Assembly (NCBI GenBank): GCA_036897625.1
Contig: JAYMTA010001229.1
Coordinates: 1-21,060 of the forward strand
From: Pelargonium cotyledonis
Taxonomy: Eukaryota > Streptophyta > Magnoliopsida > Geraniales > Geraniaceae
Reading direction: 5' to 3'
DNA length: 21,060 nucleotides
Below, piece after piece: positions 1 through 9,673 of this stretch. Each line of letters begins with the position of its first letter. The stretch's first letter is position 1. The position numbers and the translations under genes are program-made. Under the pieces are notes generated by a model. The model did not search any database. It was not told the DNA's origin and worked only from the letters and a program-made list of their open reading frames with translations.

Positions 1-680
1 AAAAAATATGTGTAAATGTTTTTAAACATGTAAGTATTTTACTATTTATAGTTGAATTTGAAGTTTCAAAAAATAATTTATTAATGAAACAACGTTAATA
101 AAAACTAACGAATCAATATAATAATTATATGAGATGTTGCATTAAAAATAAGATTATATAGGATGAAAACCTAGATAAAAAACTAGTCAGATATTTATTT
201 ATAAATATATCATATAAATTTTGAATTCACAATTTAGTGGGATATATATATTAATAAATACGGTTTATCTTAACAATTTTTCAAAACATTGATCCAATCA
301 AACTGATATCATAAGCTGGTTTACTGTTAAGCACCCACCACTTTTTCAAGCAATGAATCTCAGCCGTTCAGGTCCCACATCGAAGGGCAACAATAAAGTA
401 TCAAATAGCAATTTATCTATTTTTTTAATAGTTAAGTACAAGATTGAAACTCATTAAAAATGAGGAATTAATTTAAAAATAAATTTGACCGGTATTCTCA
501 GAGCACACATGTCGGACCGTTGAAAGTGGACGACAGAGAATTCAGAGGAGTGGAGCACAACACAACAGTGATTGCCAATTGCAAATTACCAGATTCCAAT
601 CTCCATCGTTGTTCAACAGACATCATTGGTCCGAAGAGACAGACACACAGACAATAATATACGAGGAAAATTCCTCAGAA
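1..680. other. AT-rich upstream region and 5' leader of the carboxypeptidase gene
   Basis: No coding region is visible from 1 to about 500. The stretch is very AT-rich up to about 300, then more mixed. It should hold the promoter and 5' UTR of the gene whose ATG is at 681, but I cannot fix a TSS or a convincing TATA box. A very short upstream reading frame (ATG at 509, four codons, then TGA) would lie in the leader if transcription starts before it. The sequence GTCCCACATCG at about 372 resembles the plant snRNA upstream element, but no snRNA follows it. Confidence 0.4.
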
Positions 681-3600
681 ATGAAAATGAAAGCTCGACT
701 CTTCACATGCTCGCTGATGGGTCGTCTCCGTTCAATCTCCTCTCTCATCTTCGTGCTCGTTTTCTGTTCTGTTCATGGCGACGGAGCTAACCTATCGAAC
801 CCTTCTTTCAAGCCCATTAACCGGGATCTTTACCATTCCAGGTGATCCATTTTTAGCTTATTTATTGCTTTTGGCGTCTTCTTCAATGGCTGATTCTGGA
901 ATTTCTGTCTTTTTTTTTTGGTTGTTTGTTTCGATTTTTACGAGATACGGGTAGATGGGTAGTTTCCAATTTGCAATTTCTCTTTTTCTCTTCATTTATT
1001 TGCATGTTTTTATTTAGTATCTAATTCTGGGTATGCTGTAAAAGATTCGATTTTTATTTAGCATCGATTATTTCTTAGCCGCGTTTGGTTGGTTAGAGAT
1101 GGTGGGAAAAAGGTAAAAACTTCGATCCTGGATTCATTGTTTTCTCATTAATTTTGGGACCTTGACTTTCATTATGCTAGGATCTTTGAATTTTTCATGT
1201 GAGTTCAGTTTCAAATGTACTAGCAAGCAAAGCTATAATTGTGGCAATTGACTGGTTCTGCTGTCTTTTTATTAAGATAATTATTGAGTGTATTAATGAC
1301 ATTATTTTTTCCTTCTTTCTGGCCATGGATATTGCAGTGCTGGTGTAATGAGAGCCGTAAAAGCTATGGTCCAACAGCACCCGGATAAACTCACTGTAGG
1401 TGGTCTCTTTGTTCTCTGAATTTGTCAGCCTATGCAAGAATTAGACTTTAATTTTACCTTTCTAAACAGTTGGAAACAATTAGAGCTTTAAATCGAGGCT
1501 ACAATGCGGAGGTTGCAGTGGTTACTTATTGCCGGAATAGGCAAGCTATTGATGACAAGTCAAAGTTTAGGATCCTCCTGGTAGGTGTTCTAATCAGTAA
1601 TCTCATGCCTGGATGATGGGATCCCCATACAAAAAGCGATCATTTCATCAGTTGTTTGCTAGGTCTCAGTTAGAAATTCCCATCTAAATTTAGTAGGAGC
1701 ATAGGAGTGTATTTCGGGGATACTGTTTCCAATTTGACATGTGATGGATAGACCATCTCAGATTGGTAATTGCTGGTTTTTTTGACAGATAATTCCTTGT
1801 CTTCCAGAGTTTTGGGCAGCACGGGAGGGAGCTCATTACGTCCGAACTTGCCTTGCGGATCCTGTCACTTTTAAGTGAAAATCAGTTTTTACCAAACATG
1901 GATCCAGTTTCCTTGAACAGGACCCTTGACAAACTTGTCATAAAGGTAACTACTGTTTTGGGACTGTTTTTTCACCAAAAACTTAATGAAGTTTATAGCT
2001 CGTCATCTTAGATAAAGTTACATTATCCGTCCCAAAACAGAAAGAAAGGGTTTACATAGTTAGAATTTGACTTTCCCCATGTGATTTCCATGTGCCAGCA
2101 GTAACAAACTTTTCTTAATTCTTACGGATATTATTGGTAATTCATGTTTTTAAGTATTTCCATGCGCCTTTGTTGTTACAAACTCATGCTTATTTTAGGA
2201 CAAACAAATATAGTAAATAGGACTAAGTGTTTCGGATGAAGGGAGTATAAGAAAATATTGGAGGTTTTATAAAAATGGGATACTTTGAGCAAAATTGTAT
2301 ATGACCATATTCCGAAATGTCTAGTCTAGTGGCATCAATCTTGATCTGGTCTCTACACAAATGTTTTACAACTACAAATGTCCATTAAAATTCGTGAGAC
2401 AACTACATAGACCTTCAGTTATTTTTGTACATCCACAAATCATTTTTTTTTTGGGGAAAATGTGTAAATTCCCACAGTAAAAGAGCATATTTCCTTCATT
2501 ATACTTCCTAGATATTGAAATTATTTTATGCTTACTTTCTTCTTGAACATACTATTTCAGATTGTACCAATGGAAAATTTAAATGGGCGCAAACGTGTTG
2601 AAGCCGGAGATATGTGTGAGAGAAGAAATGGTAAGACATTGATTTATACTTGAACAATTACCTGTGACTGTTTGGAATTGATTTTAGATACTGAAATTCT
2701 CTAGTTCATATATATGGGCAGGAAGAGGGGTTGATCTCAACCGTAACTGGAGTGTAGACTGGGGCAAAAAGGAAAAGGTTTAATGTTCATTTACTCTAAT
2801 TCACTTGAATCCTATTTTATGATTCTTATCAAGTATAGAATACAGAAAACTAAGTATTTTGGAGGGTGTGACTGGCCCAAGGGCCACTATTTTTACACCC
2901 TAAGAGAAGCTTCCAAGCAAAGATAACTGTTATGCCATGCATTGACCTATAATATGTGTATTATATGGTTTTCAAAGTAAAATATGTTCTTTTAGTATTA
3001 TGTACTGAAATTGGTAGTCTTGATATGCAATTCTTTGAAAGTTGTCATTATAAATTTGTATCTTATTTCTCCCCTATAGTACCCTAGTGTCTTGTTACTT
3101 TGTTAAAATATTTTAGTTGTGTTGTGTAGGTGATGTGATGGTATTGGTAATTACTCTTAATACTGATTTGCAGTGCTCTTGTATTTCTTGACTATGCCCG
3201 TGTGCATGCTGTTGGGTATAGAAAAGATAAATACAGTGCACATTCTAATTAATAAGGCTTTAACCTTAACAACTTCTACTTAAAAGTCAATTAAGTGGTA
3301 CAGTCAATTGATTTTTTTTCTTTACTAATTCTGATGTTTCTTCAATTGTAGGATTATGATCCATATGAAGAAAATCCTGGAACTTCTCCTTTCAGTGAGC
3401 CTGAATCTCAAATAATGCGTAAACTTGCCCTTTCATTTGAGCCACACATGTGGGTCAATGTACACTCTGGAATGGAGGTCAGTTGCGATGAGTTTAAGTC
3501 AAAGATTGATTACTTTCATATGATTCTAATGGTTCTTAAGTCTTGCCATCCTCTTGGCAGATCAAAGCAGTGAATAGCATCTATCCTTGAATCTTTTTAG

Positions 3601-5033
3601 CTTTTTTGTTTACTTGTTACGTCACTAAATTGTTGAATGAAATTTGTCTCTTAGTTAATTGTCAATGATACGTACGGGATGGGTAGCTCTGTCGCTTTTT
3701 AAGTATGAATTAGCTGTAGTTTTTTCCCCATAGCATATATATGTTGATAGTGATTCATTTTTCTCCTCTTAATAATATTTTGCCCAGTTAAGCTTGAGGG
3801 CATGCATATTTTCCTTTCTCTTTTTCTCTCTCATAATCAATTCGTGTTTATTCAGGCTCTATTTATGCCATATGACCATAAAAATACAACCCCTACTGGA
3901 TTGTCTTCACGCCGGATGAAGTTGTTGCTTGAAGAATTGAACCATCTTCATTGCAAACACCGTTGCATGGTTGGATCGGGTGGAGGTTCTGTTGGGTTTG
4001 TATTACTTGTACCGATTATCAATGATGACCTCTATTTTAGATAACACTTAGATGATTGTTAACAAATAGCAATAATCCAGTAAATCCACAACCTTTTAAT
4101 CAACCTAGGCAAGTTAAGTAGGTGTCAAACATTGGTGTAGATTGTAGAAGGATTGTATATCATGGAGCATCATTAGAGGGTTGGCAATCGTGGAATGTGT
4201 TTCTGCAAGTCATAGTTCTAAAGCTATTTGTTTGTCGTTTTAGGTTTCTAGCACTTGGTATACTAAATAATATTCATAAAACATGGGTTTAAAGATAGTC
4301 TGCTGATATTGTTTATGTTAACTATTGATCTTTTATAATATGTTTTTACTTATTTGTGTTTCGGTATTCTGAAAACAAGTTGTATATGGTAAATTTTAGG
4401 TATCTGGCGCATGGGACAGCCACGGACTACATGTATGACATCTTAAGAGTGCCCATGTCTTTTACCTTTGAGGTTTGTGAAGTATTTGCCTCATTATTTC
4501 TTGAAGCAAAATTGACCCTTTAGAGTCCTTTAAATATTTATATGCTGCACTGACAGATATATGGAGACGGAGAAGCCTCGATAAAAGACTGCTTCAGAAT
4601 GTTCAATCCTGTTGATAACGCTACCTTCAATGTACGATTACTCTCTCTTTCCCCCACCAATATTACGACTGTTTGACAATTTACCGTCTAATTTTCCGTT
4701 CTTATTGCTTCCCAGAGGGTTCTGAATGATTGGTCGGCTGCATTTTTCACAATGTTCCTATTGGGACCGCGACAACTAACTGAAATCCATTCCAAGGCCT
4801 TCGTGGCGAATTTGGACAAGTGGGTATCTATAGATGAGTATCTTGAAGGGTACTTGATAGAGAGGAGCAGTAGATATGGGAAGAAGATGGAAGTCCTGGA
4901 GCTTGGAATGCAGGAGATAAGAGCATATTTTAGGCTCTTCTTATTGTCCTCAGTGCTCTTATTCTTCATGTTTTGTTCCAGAATTTCCAAGAGCAAGTGT
5001 AATAGACCAATTGTTTCTGCCATACAGCTCTGA
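681..5033 (+). CDS. Membrane-anchored M14-type zinc carboxypeptidase (At5g42320-like), 11 exons
   Basis: Predicted zinc metallocarboxypeptidase that removes C-terminal residues from peptides; its substrate is unknown. The exons I read are 681-841, 1338-1395, 1470-1580, 1808-1945, 2561-2630, 2722-2777, 3352-3477, 3856-3995, 4400-4472, 4557-4631 and 4716-5033. Together they give 1326 nt, or 441 aa. The ATG at 681 is chosen because it starts a signal-peptide-like leader (basic residues, then ISSLIFVLVFCSVHG); the frame is open further upstream but offers no ATG. Zinc ligands are visible as HGRE (His115, Glu118) and the HSG His236. VDLNRNW carries the substrate-binding Arg, and FTFEIYGDGE supplies the likely catalytic Glu311. 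A hydrophobic segment near residues 409-423, followed by a basic tail, suggests a type I membrane protein with a luminal or extracellular catalytic domain. The sequence matches the Arabidopsis At5g42320 family as I remember it. It converges with CRP1. Confidence 0.9.
2021..2245. mobile_element. Degenerate Stowaway-like MITE in carboxypeptidase intron 4
   Basis: The right end, read on the minus strand, begins TA-CTCCCTTCATCCGAAACA and continues into an ACTTAGTCC-like motif. The left end reads TA-CATTATCCGTCCCAAAACA. Both resemble the Stowaway terminal repeat (CTCCCTCCGTCCCAAA...) and are flanked by TA, the target duplication of Tc1/mariner-type elements. Length is about 225 bp with no coding capacity. 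The two ends match each other only loosely, so this is an old copy. The exact boundaries are inferred. Confidence 0.6.
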
Positions 5034-5782
5034 CATTTTATTTTGATGGCTGTATGTGGCATAGTTTTGTTTTTTGCAGCACGAGTTACGGTTACTTTTT
5101 TCATTTGTACAAGCATTAGCTCAACAATACATTATTTTCATACTCAAATGTGATTGTTTCTATGCAATTTGTGCTCATTTGTTGCTCCAGCTCCCATTTC
5201 TTTTGTATAGACACATTATAGATTCAGGGCATTGAAAGGACATGTCCGTGCTCTTGCAAGGCTGGGTGAGAAGGCTTGCTGGTCCTTGACACTTGACAGA
5301 AGCATAAAATTGAGACAAACACAATGGAAAAGATTTGCTCAATCTGCACACATTCATGAACATGGAAATGAAAGATGACATCTTAGAGAACAGTACTGAC
5401 AAGACATCAAAGACATCATATTTCATTACATTTGACAGACAACAGTTCTTCTATACTTTGTGCTGATGAACAAATATTTTACATCCTAAATGTGGAAGAG
5501 TCTGAAGGGTCATGTTGAGGAGGTTTCTTTCAGTTTATGCGATTTGATTTTCGACGTGGTGTAGTCTGTGTCTTTGCTCCCAAAATTGCAGAAATGCTCT
5601 TGCAGTTGAATGGTTCTCGGCTTCCAAGTGGATGACCCAACATGTAGAGTGAAAGTTGTGTTGTTTATCAATTCACAATGAGCAATTGAGTACTATATTC
5701 GAAATTTTGTGGCGAATCTAACAGAAAAGCCAAGAGACACCACCTTAAACAGAAGACTCTGACGAGGTTAAACAATAGCTAA
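5034..5782. other. Convergent intergenic region holding the 3' UTRs of the carboxypeptidase and CRP1 genes
   Basis: No coding sequence is supported here. Two genes end towards each other, with stops at 5031-5033 (plus) and 5783-5785 (minus), so their 3' UTRs must share or split these 749 bases. Short open frames on the minus strand (for example around 5175-5426) have no start context, family similarity or splice logic. The two transcripts may overlap, but poly(A) sites cannot be fixed by eye. Confidence 0.5.
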
Positions 5783-8700
5783 TCAAGTAGTTTGCTTTGC
5801 ATAATCATGCTTGGCCCTTCTATGGTCCAGTGACTGCTTCATATATTTCAGGGCTGACCGTAACATATTTCTGGCTTTCCTATCAGGAGCGCACCCGGAC
5901 AAAATCATTTCTTCATACACTGCCGGGACCTGAAACCCAAAACATGTTATATATATCACCCAAAATGCAGATGCTGAAAGCCAGCAGGTACAAAAGCAAC
6001 AAACTATACTGCCATTATCTCTTGTTCAATTTCTTCTCTTTTTCATAAAGATCCTACTTTTTAGTTTCAGAGCCCTCAGCAGAAGCATACTCTATTTAGA
6101 ATGAGAATCACTACTGAAAGATTTACATACTAAACAGGTAGTACATAAAAAATGTTCGCAGAAAGTTGTCAGAAATAGATTGTTAACCACCTATGCTCAA
6201 GCTTCAGTTCATCTTACCAGAGCGCTTTAAACATATAGGCATGATAGACTAATACTACATATATGCCGAGGGCAAGCCAAAATTTCTGTGAAACACAACC
6301 CAATTAGAAACTAGAGAACTTTTAGACAAGTGCTCAATTACTAATATTTTGCTACTCAGAGAGCTCTGCTGTATACATATAGATTTTCTAGTTGAACCAC
6401 TACCAAAACGAGCCATTTGACTTAAAATTGCCAACAGCCTAATCTCTTCAACAACTACAGGGTGCATATGAAAGCTAAATGCCATACGTACACAGCACAC
6501 ACTTGATCAACTATGATAATGAGATGTTGCAACCTATCTGGTCAGAGGATTAATATAAAAACCAATACCTTATTATACTTATCAACCCGTATCAAAGCTT
6601 TCATCAGTGTAGTATATGTAACAACATCTGGTTTCAAGTCCTACAGCAAAAAATAATTGATAAAGATGTAAGGCAACAGATATGAAGTACTTTCTAGCAA
6701 TACAATAATGGGAGAAAACTCTGAACATTGAACAACTCACATTTTCTTTCATGTACTGAAACACAGCAAATGCTTCAGCATCTCGTCTATCTTCACCAAA
6801 TGCATTGATTAATGAGTTGAGAGCTAAAATACTTGGCTGTAGGCCATCTGAGCACATGATCCGAAATGCATTTACAGCATTCTCTGACAAACCCTGACAA
6901 AACATACGATGTAAGGTAATTCTCAGTGAAAAATCTCATCCATGACAATAATTTGATCAAGACTTGAATCAGAAAGGTATATCAGGTGGGATATCAACAC
7001 ACAATCAAAGAATAAAACAAACCAGCTGTATTTTGTCATTACCTACCAACTGGGTGCGGATAGATAGACAAAATTCAGTTCTGTAAAAGATCTTAGAGAT
7101 AATATTGTTCTATGAAGTCATCAAGACACTGATTTAAAAAAGCCTTTAACACAAAGCAAATCATTCCTAAAGATGCGGAAAATAGTAAGAAAAATACTTT
7201 GTTCTGATGTCTGATTAATGCAAATGAGGCAAAAAGGAAAAAAAGAAAAAACAAGAAGCTAACTAGTAGTATTCTGCAACAGCAACATACCTTTTGTGCA
7301 TAGGCATTAATTAAAGCATTATATATGGTTGACGATGGCTTCAACCCCCGAGACTTCATGACCTCTAAGCACTCCATTGCATCCTCAAATCTTCCTGAAT
7401 ATCCATAGATATCAACAAGTGTAGTGTATGTCACGGTATTGGGCATTTGCCCCAGACTCTGCATCTCCCCCAACAAATTCTTCACTTTGTCCCATCTCTC
7501 CTGTTGCCCAAAGGAATTAATCATTATATTGTAGGTTGTTGTGCAAGGAGTAAATCCATGCTCCTTCATTTCCTTGAACAACTCCTCTGCTCGTTCATGA
7601 CGTCCTGATTTACTATGACAGTCTATCAATGTATTCCACGTAATTGTATCTGGCTTAATACCCTCAGATAGCATCCGTTCAAAAGCAGTCATGGCATGAT
7701 CAATACAGTTATACTTTCCAAAGGTATCAATCATGACATTGTAAAAATGCCTATCGGGTCGCACCCCATTTTTCTTCATGTCTCTCAATACTTGGAAGGA
7801 CTTTTGCCACTCCCCTCTGTCCCTATAGCCAGCCAAGATTCTACTATAAACAAATGAATTTGGCTGCACATTGCTGGCTTCCATTTCTTTCAAAACAATT
7901 CTTGCACTTTCCCACCTTCCTGCATTTGAGTACGCATCGATGAGAAGACTGTAAGTGAGCTCATTAGGCATCACCCCATTTCTCTCCATCTCAGACACAG
8001 TAGATTCTGCATCTTTCAGAGATCCAAATTTAGCATACCCTCTGAGAAGTGCATTGTAACCCCGAGTCTTCGGCTTCAACCCGCCTTCTTTCAGCTCCGC
8101 AAAAAGTGCTTCAGCTTCCTCAATCCTTCCAGATTTCCCCAATGCTATCAAGACGGCAACCACAGTTCCGGCTTTTAGGGTCAAGCCACGGCCCTGAGCC
8201 TTACCCAGAAGATGCATAGCTTGGGTTGGTTCACCAGCTTTGGATAAACCCTCAACCATATCATTCAGGAGCTGCGCATTGAGCTCAAGCTTATTAGACT
8301 CGAGCTCCAAGAAAAGCTTCTGCAAAACCGAAGCATCAGTCTTGTTGGTGCGCGTCATGGACTTAATTATGATACTGTAGTTCGCGAAATCCGGTTGGTA
8401 ACCATCTTGTCGCATCTTAGACATCAAATTGAGGGCTTTTTCGATATCACCGTTGCGAGCACAAGCACCAATTAGTGCATTGTAGGTCACCGGAGTTAGC
8501 GTCTGTCTCTGGGAGAGCAAAAACGCCTCGTACAGCTTCTCGGAGCGCCCCAGAGCGTGAATGAGAATCGAGTAGAGCAATTCGCACGAGTAGCAAAGGT
8601 TGTGTTTCTGGAGCCAAGGGACGACGCGGTACGCTAGCCCAAGAGTGGAGGAAGAGGAGCAGAGGTTTTTCAGGAAGGAGTGCCAAACAGAACCTGGCAC

Positions 8701-9027
8701 GGTCCTGTACGACTTGGCGAGCTGAAACTCATCCGGAGAAACCGCATCGGCGCTTTGGGTGTTCGGTGGCGAGCTGGTGAGGAATTCGAGAAGCGGATTG
8801 AAGTCGTAGCGGCGTCTTTGGAGGGTTCGATTGGCCTCGCCCTCGTATCCGTCGTGGTTGAAGTTACAGGAGCTTAGAACGAATTCTCTGGAAGTTCTGT
8901 CGCCGTAGGAGGTGGAGGCGATGGAGGAAATCGGCGTCTGGAAGGTGGGTTGGTGGCGCGGAATTGGGGAAGCAAAATGGATGGAAGAGAAGCGAGTAGC
9001 AACTGGAGGCAGAGGCAACAGGAGCAT
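5783..9027 (-). CDS. CRP1: Chloroplast PPR protein CRP1 (At5g42310 orthologue), 4 exons
   Basis: Pentatricopeptide repeat RNA-binding protein of the plastid. In maize and Arabidopsis, CRP1 promotes petA and psaC translation, and maize CRP1 also acts in petB-petD RNA processing. Minus-strand exons are 9027-7291 (579 codons), 6893-6741 (51), 6640-6569 (24) and 5929-5783 (48 plus TGA), all joined in phase 0, giving 702 aa. This is close to the roughly 709 aa I recall for Arabidopsis. The first 50 or so residues are rich in Ser, Thr, Arg and Pro with few acidic residues, as in a transit peptide. From about residue 180 there are consecutive 35-residue PPR units with xTYNALIxAxxxxGxxExAxxLxxxMxxxGxxPD spacing, continuing through exons 2 and 3. 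No E, DYW or SMR domain follows, so it is a P-class PPR. The C-terminus is short and basic. The gene is divergent from TSR1 and convergent with the carboxypeptidase gene. Retained intron 1 sequence gives a misleading longer frame that ends at 7093. Confidence 0.93.
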
Positions 9028-9042
9028 GTTAGTATTGGCTTC

Positions 9043-9077
9043 AGAGAGAGAGAGAGAGAGATAGAGAGAGAAAGAGC
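9043..9077. repeat. GA/CT microsatellite in the CRP1 5' leader
   Basis: A nearly perfect GA dinucleotide run, with a few interruptions after 9060, starts 16 bp upstream of the CRP1 ATG. Read in the CRP1 direction it is a CT-rich leader. CT-rich leaders are common in plant plastid-protein genes and can affect transcription or translation. A role here is inferred only from position. Confidence 0.85.
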
Positions 9078-9396
9078 AAGCTTTAGAGCGAGAGAGTGTA
9101 CGTTAAGAAGACGTTATCTGGTTGTGGGATATTTTCAGGTAGTGACTGGTGAAGAAGATGAATGCAAAATCTTTATCCTACACGCACTCCACCAGATCGC
9201 GTCTCTTGTCCAAAGTTACAATTAAACATCTCACCTATCAAAATATCATTTAAGACAGTCGAATCAGAAGTCGCCACGTAATTGAAGAGAAACGAAATAT
9301 TTTTTGGACATGACGTGTCGCGTAAAAATGGAGCTGTTATAAGTTTCGAGCGGTTGTGGATGGAACTGGAAGAGTTTTAAAGTTTAAACCAAACCT

Positions 9397-9404
9397 TTTG
9401 GCGG
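9397..9404 (+). promoter_or_regulatory. E2F-like site
   Basis: TTTGGCGG matches the plant E2F consensus WTTSSCSS. It lies 270 bp upstream of the TSR1 ATG. E2F sites are known in plant cell-cycle and growth genes, which suits a ribosome assembly factor. One match of this length is weak evidence. Confidence 0.45.
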
Positions 9405-9423
9405 TAAATAATATATTGTTTCA

Positions 9424-9431
9424 CACGTGGC
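9424..9431 (+). promoter_or_regulatory. G-box / ABRE-like element
   Basis: CACGTGGC contains the palindromic CACGTG core bound by bZIP and bHLH factors. It sits about 400 bp from the CRP1 ATG and 245 bp from the TSR1 ATG. A light-responsive role for plastid-targeted CRP1 is plausible but inferred. A second ACGT core lies near 9275. Confidence 0.5.
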
Positions 9432-9583
9432 GTTGTTTTATTGGTGGCGTTGCTTACATGTAAATAGCTTGCCGCAGCCGATTACAAGTAATTAAATTGT
9501 TTTTTTAACGGATCAAACAGACTGACATTAAAACCCAAAACCCTTGGCCGCAATTTAGACTCTTTTGCTTCTTCTTCATCGAA

Positions 9584-9592
9584 TTAGGGTTT
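9584..9592 (-). promoter_or_regulatory. Telo-box (AAACCCTAA) upstream of TSR1
   Basis: TTAGGGTTT is the complement of the telo-box AAACCCTAA. It lies 80-90 bp before the TSR1 ATG, just after a C/T-rich stretch. Telo-boxes near the transcription start are typical of plant ribosomal-protein and ribosome-biogenesis genes, which fits the downstream gene. A related AAACCCAAAACCC stretch lies at about 9532-9543. Confidence 0.75.
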
Positions 9593-9673
9593 GGGGAAAA
9601 TTATTGTCCCTGCAATGAGTTGCTAACTTCATCTCTGCAAACTAGCTCCCGAGGAATTTCCCAAGTTGTTGCG

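Larger units (their letters stand above)
9028..9673. promoter_or_regulatory. Shared divergent promoter region of CRP1 and TSR1
   Basis: The start codons of CRP1 (9027, minus) and TSR1 (9674, plus) are separated by 646 bp with no other gene between them, so both 5' UTRs and promoters lie here. The CRP1 side has a GA/CT simple repeat. The TSR1 side has a telo-box, with an E2F-like site and a G-box in the middle. Which site serves which gene is inference. I cannot place either TSS. Confidence 0.7.

Noticed and set aside
372-382. GTCCCACATCG, matching the plant snRNA upstream sequence element
   Set aside because: No snRNA-like sequence follows at the expected distance, and a T-run lies only about 40 bases downstream. 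The motif also occurs by chance or in other promoters.
579-680. Upstream extension of the carboxypeptidase first exon
   Set aside because: The frame is open but begins at TTG, not ATG. The ATG at 681 gives a proper signal peptide.
7093-7290. C-terminal extension of the CRP1 first exon (residues after AQK)
   Set aside because: It is read-through into intron 1. A GT donor lies right after the AQK codons, and the next PPR unit resumes in phase at 6893.
8680-9225. Plus-strand open frames across the CRP1 N-terminus and leader
   Set aside because: They are antisense shadows of the CRP1 exon and include the GA repeat translated as RERERE.
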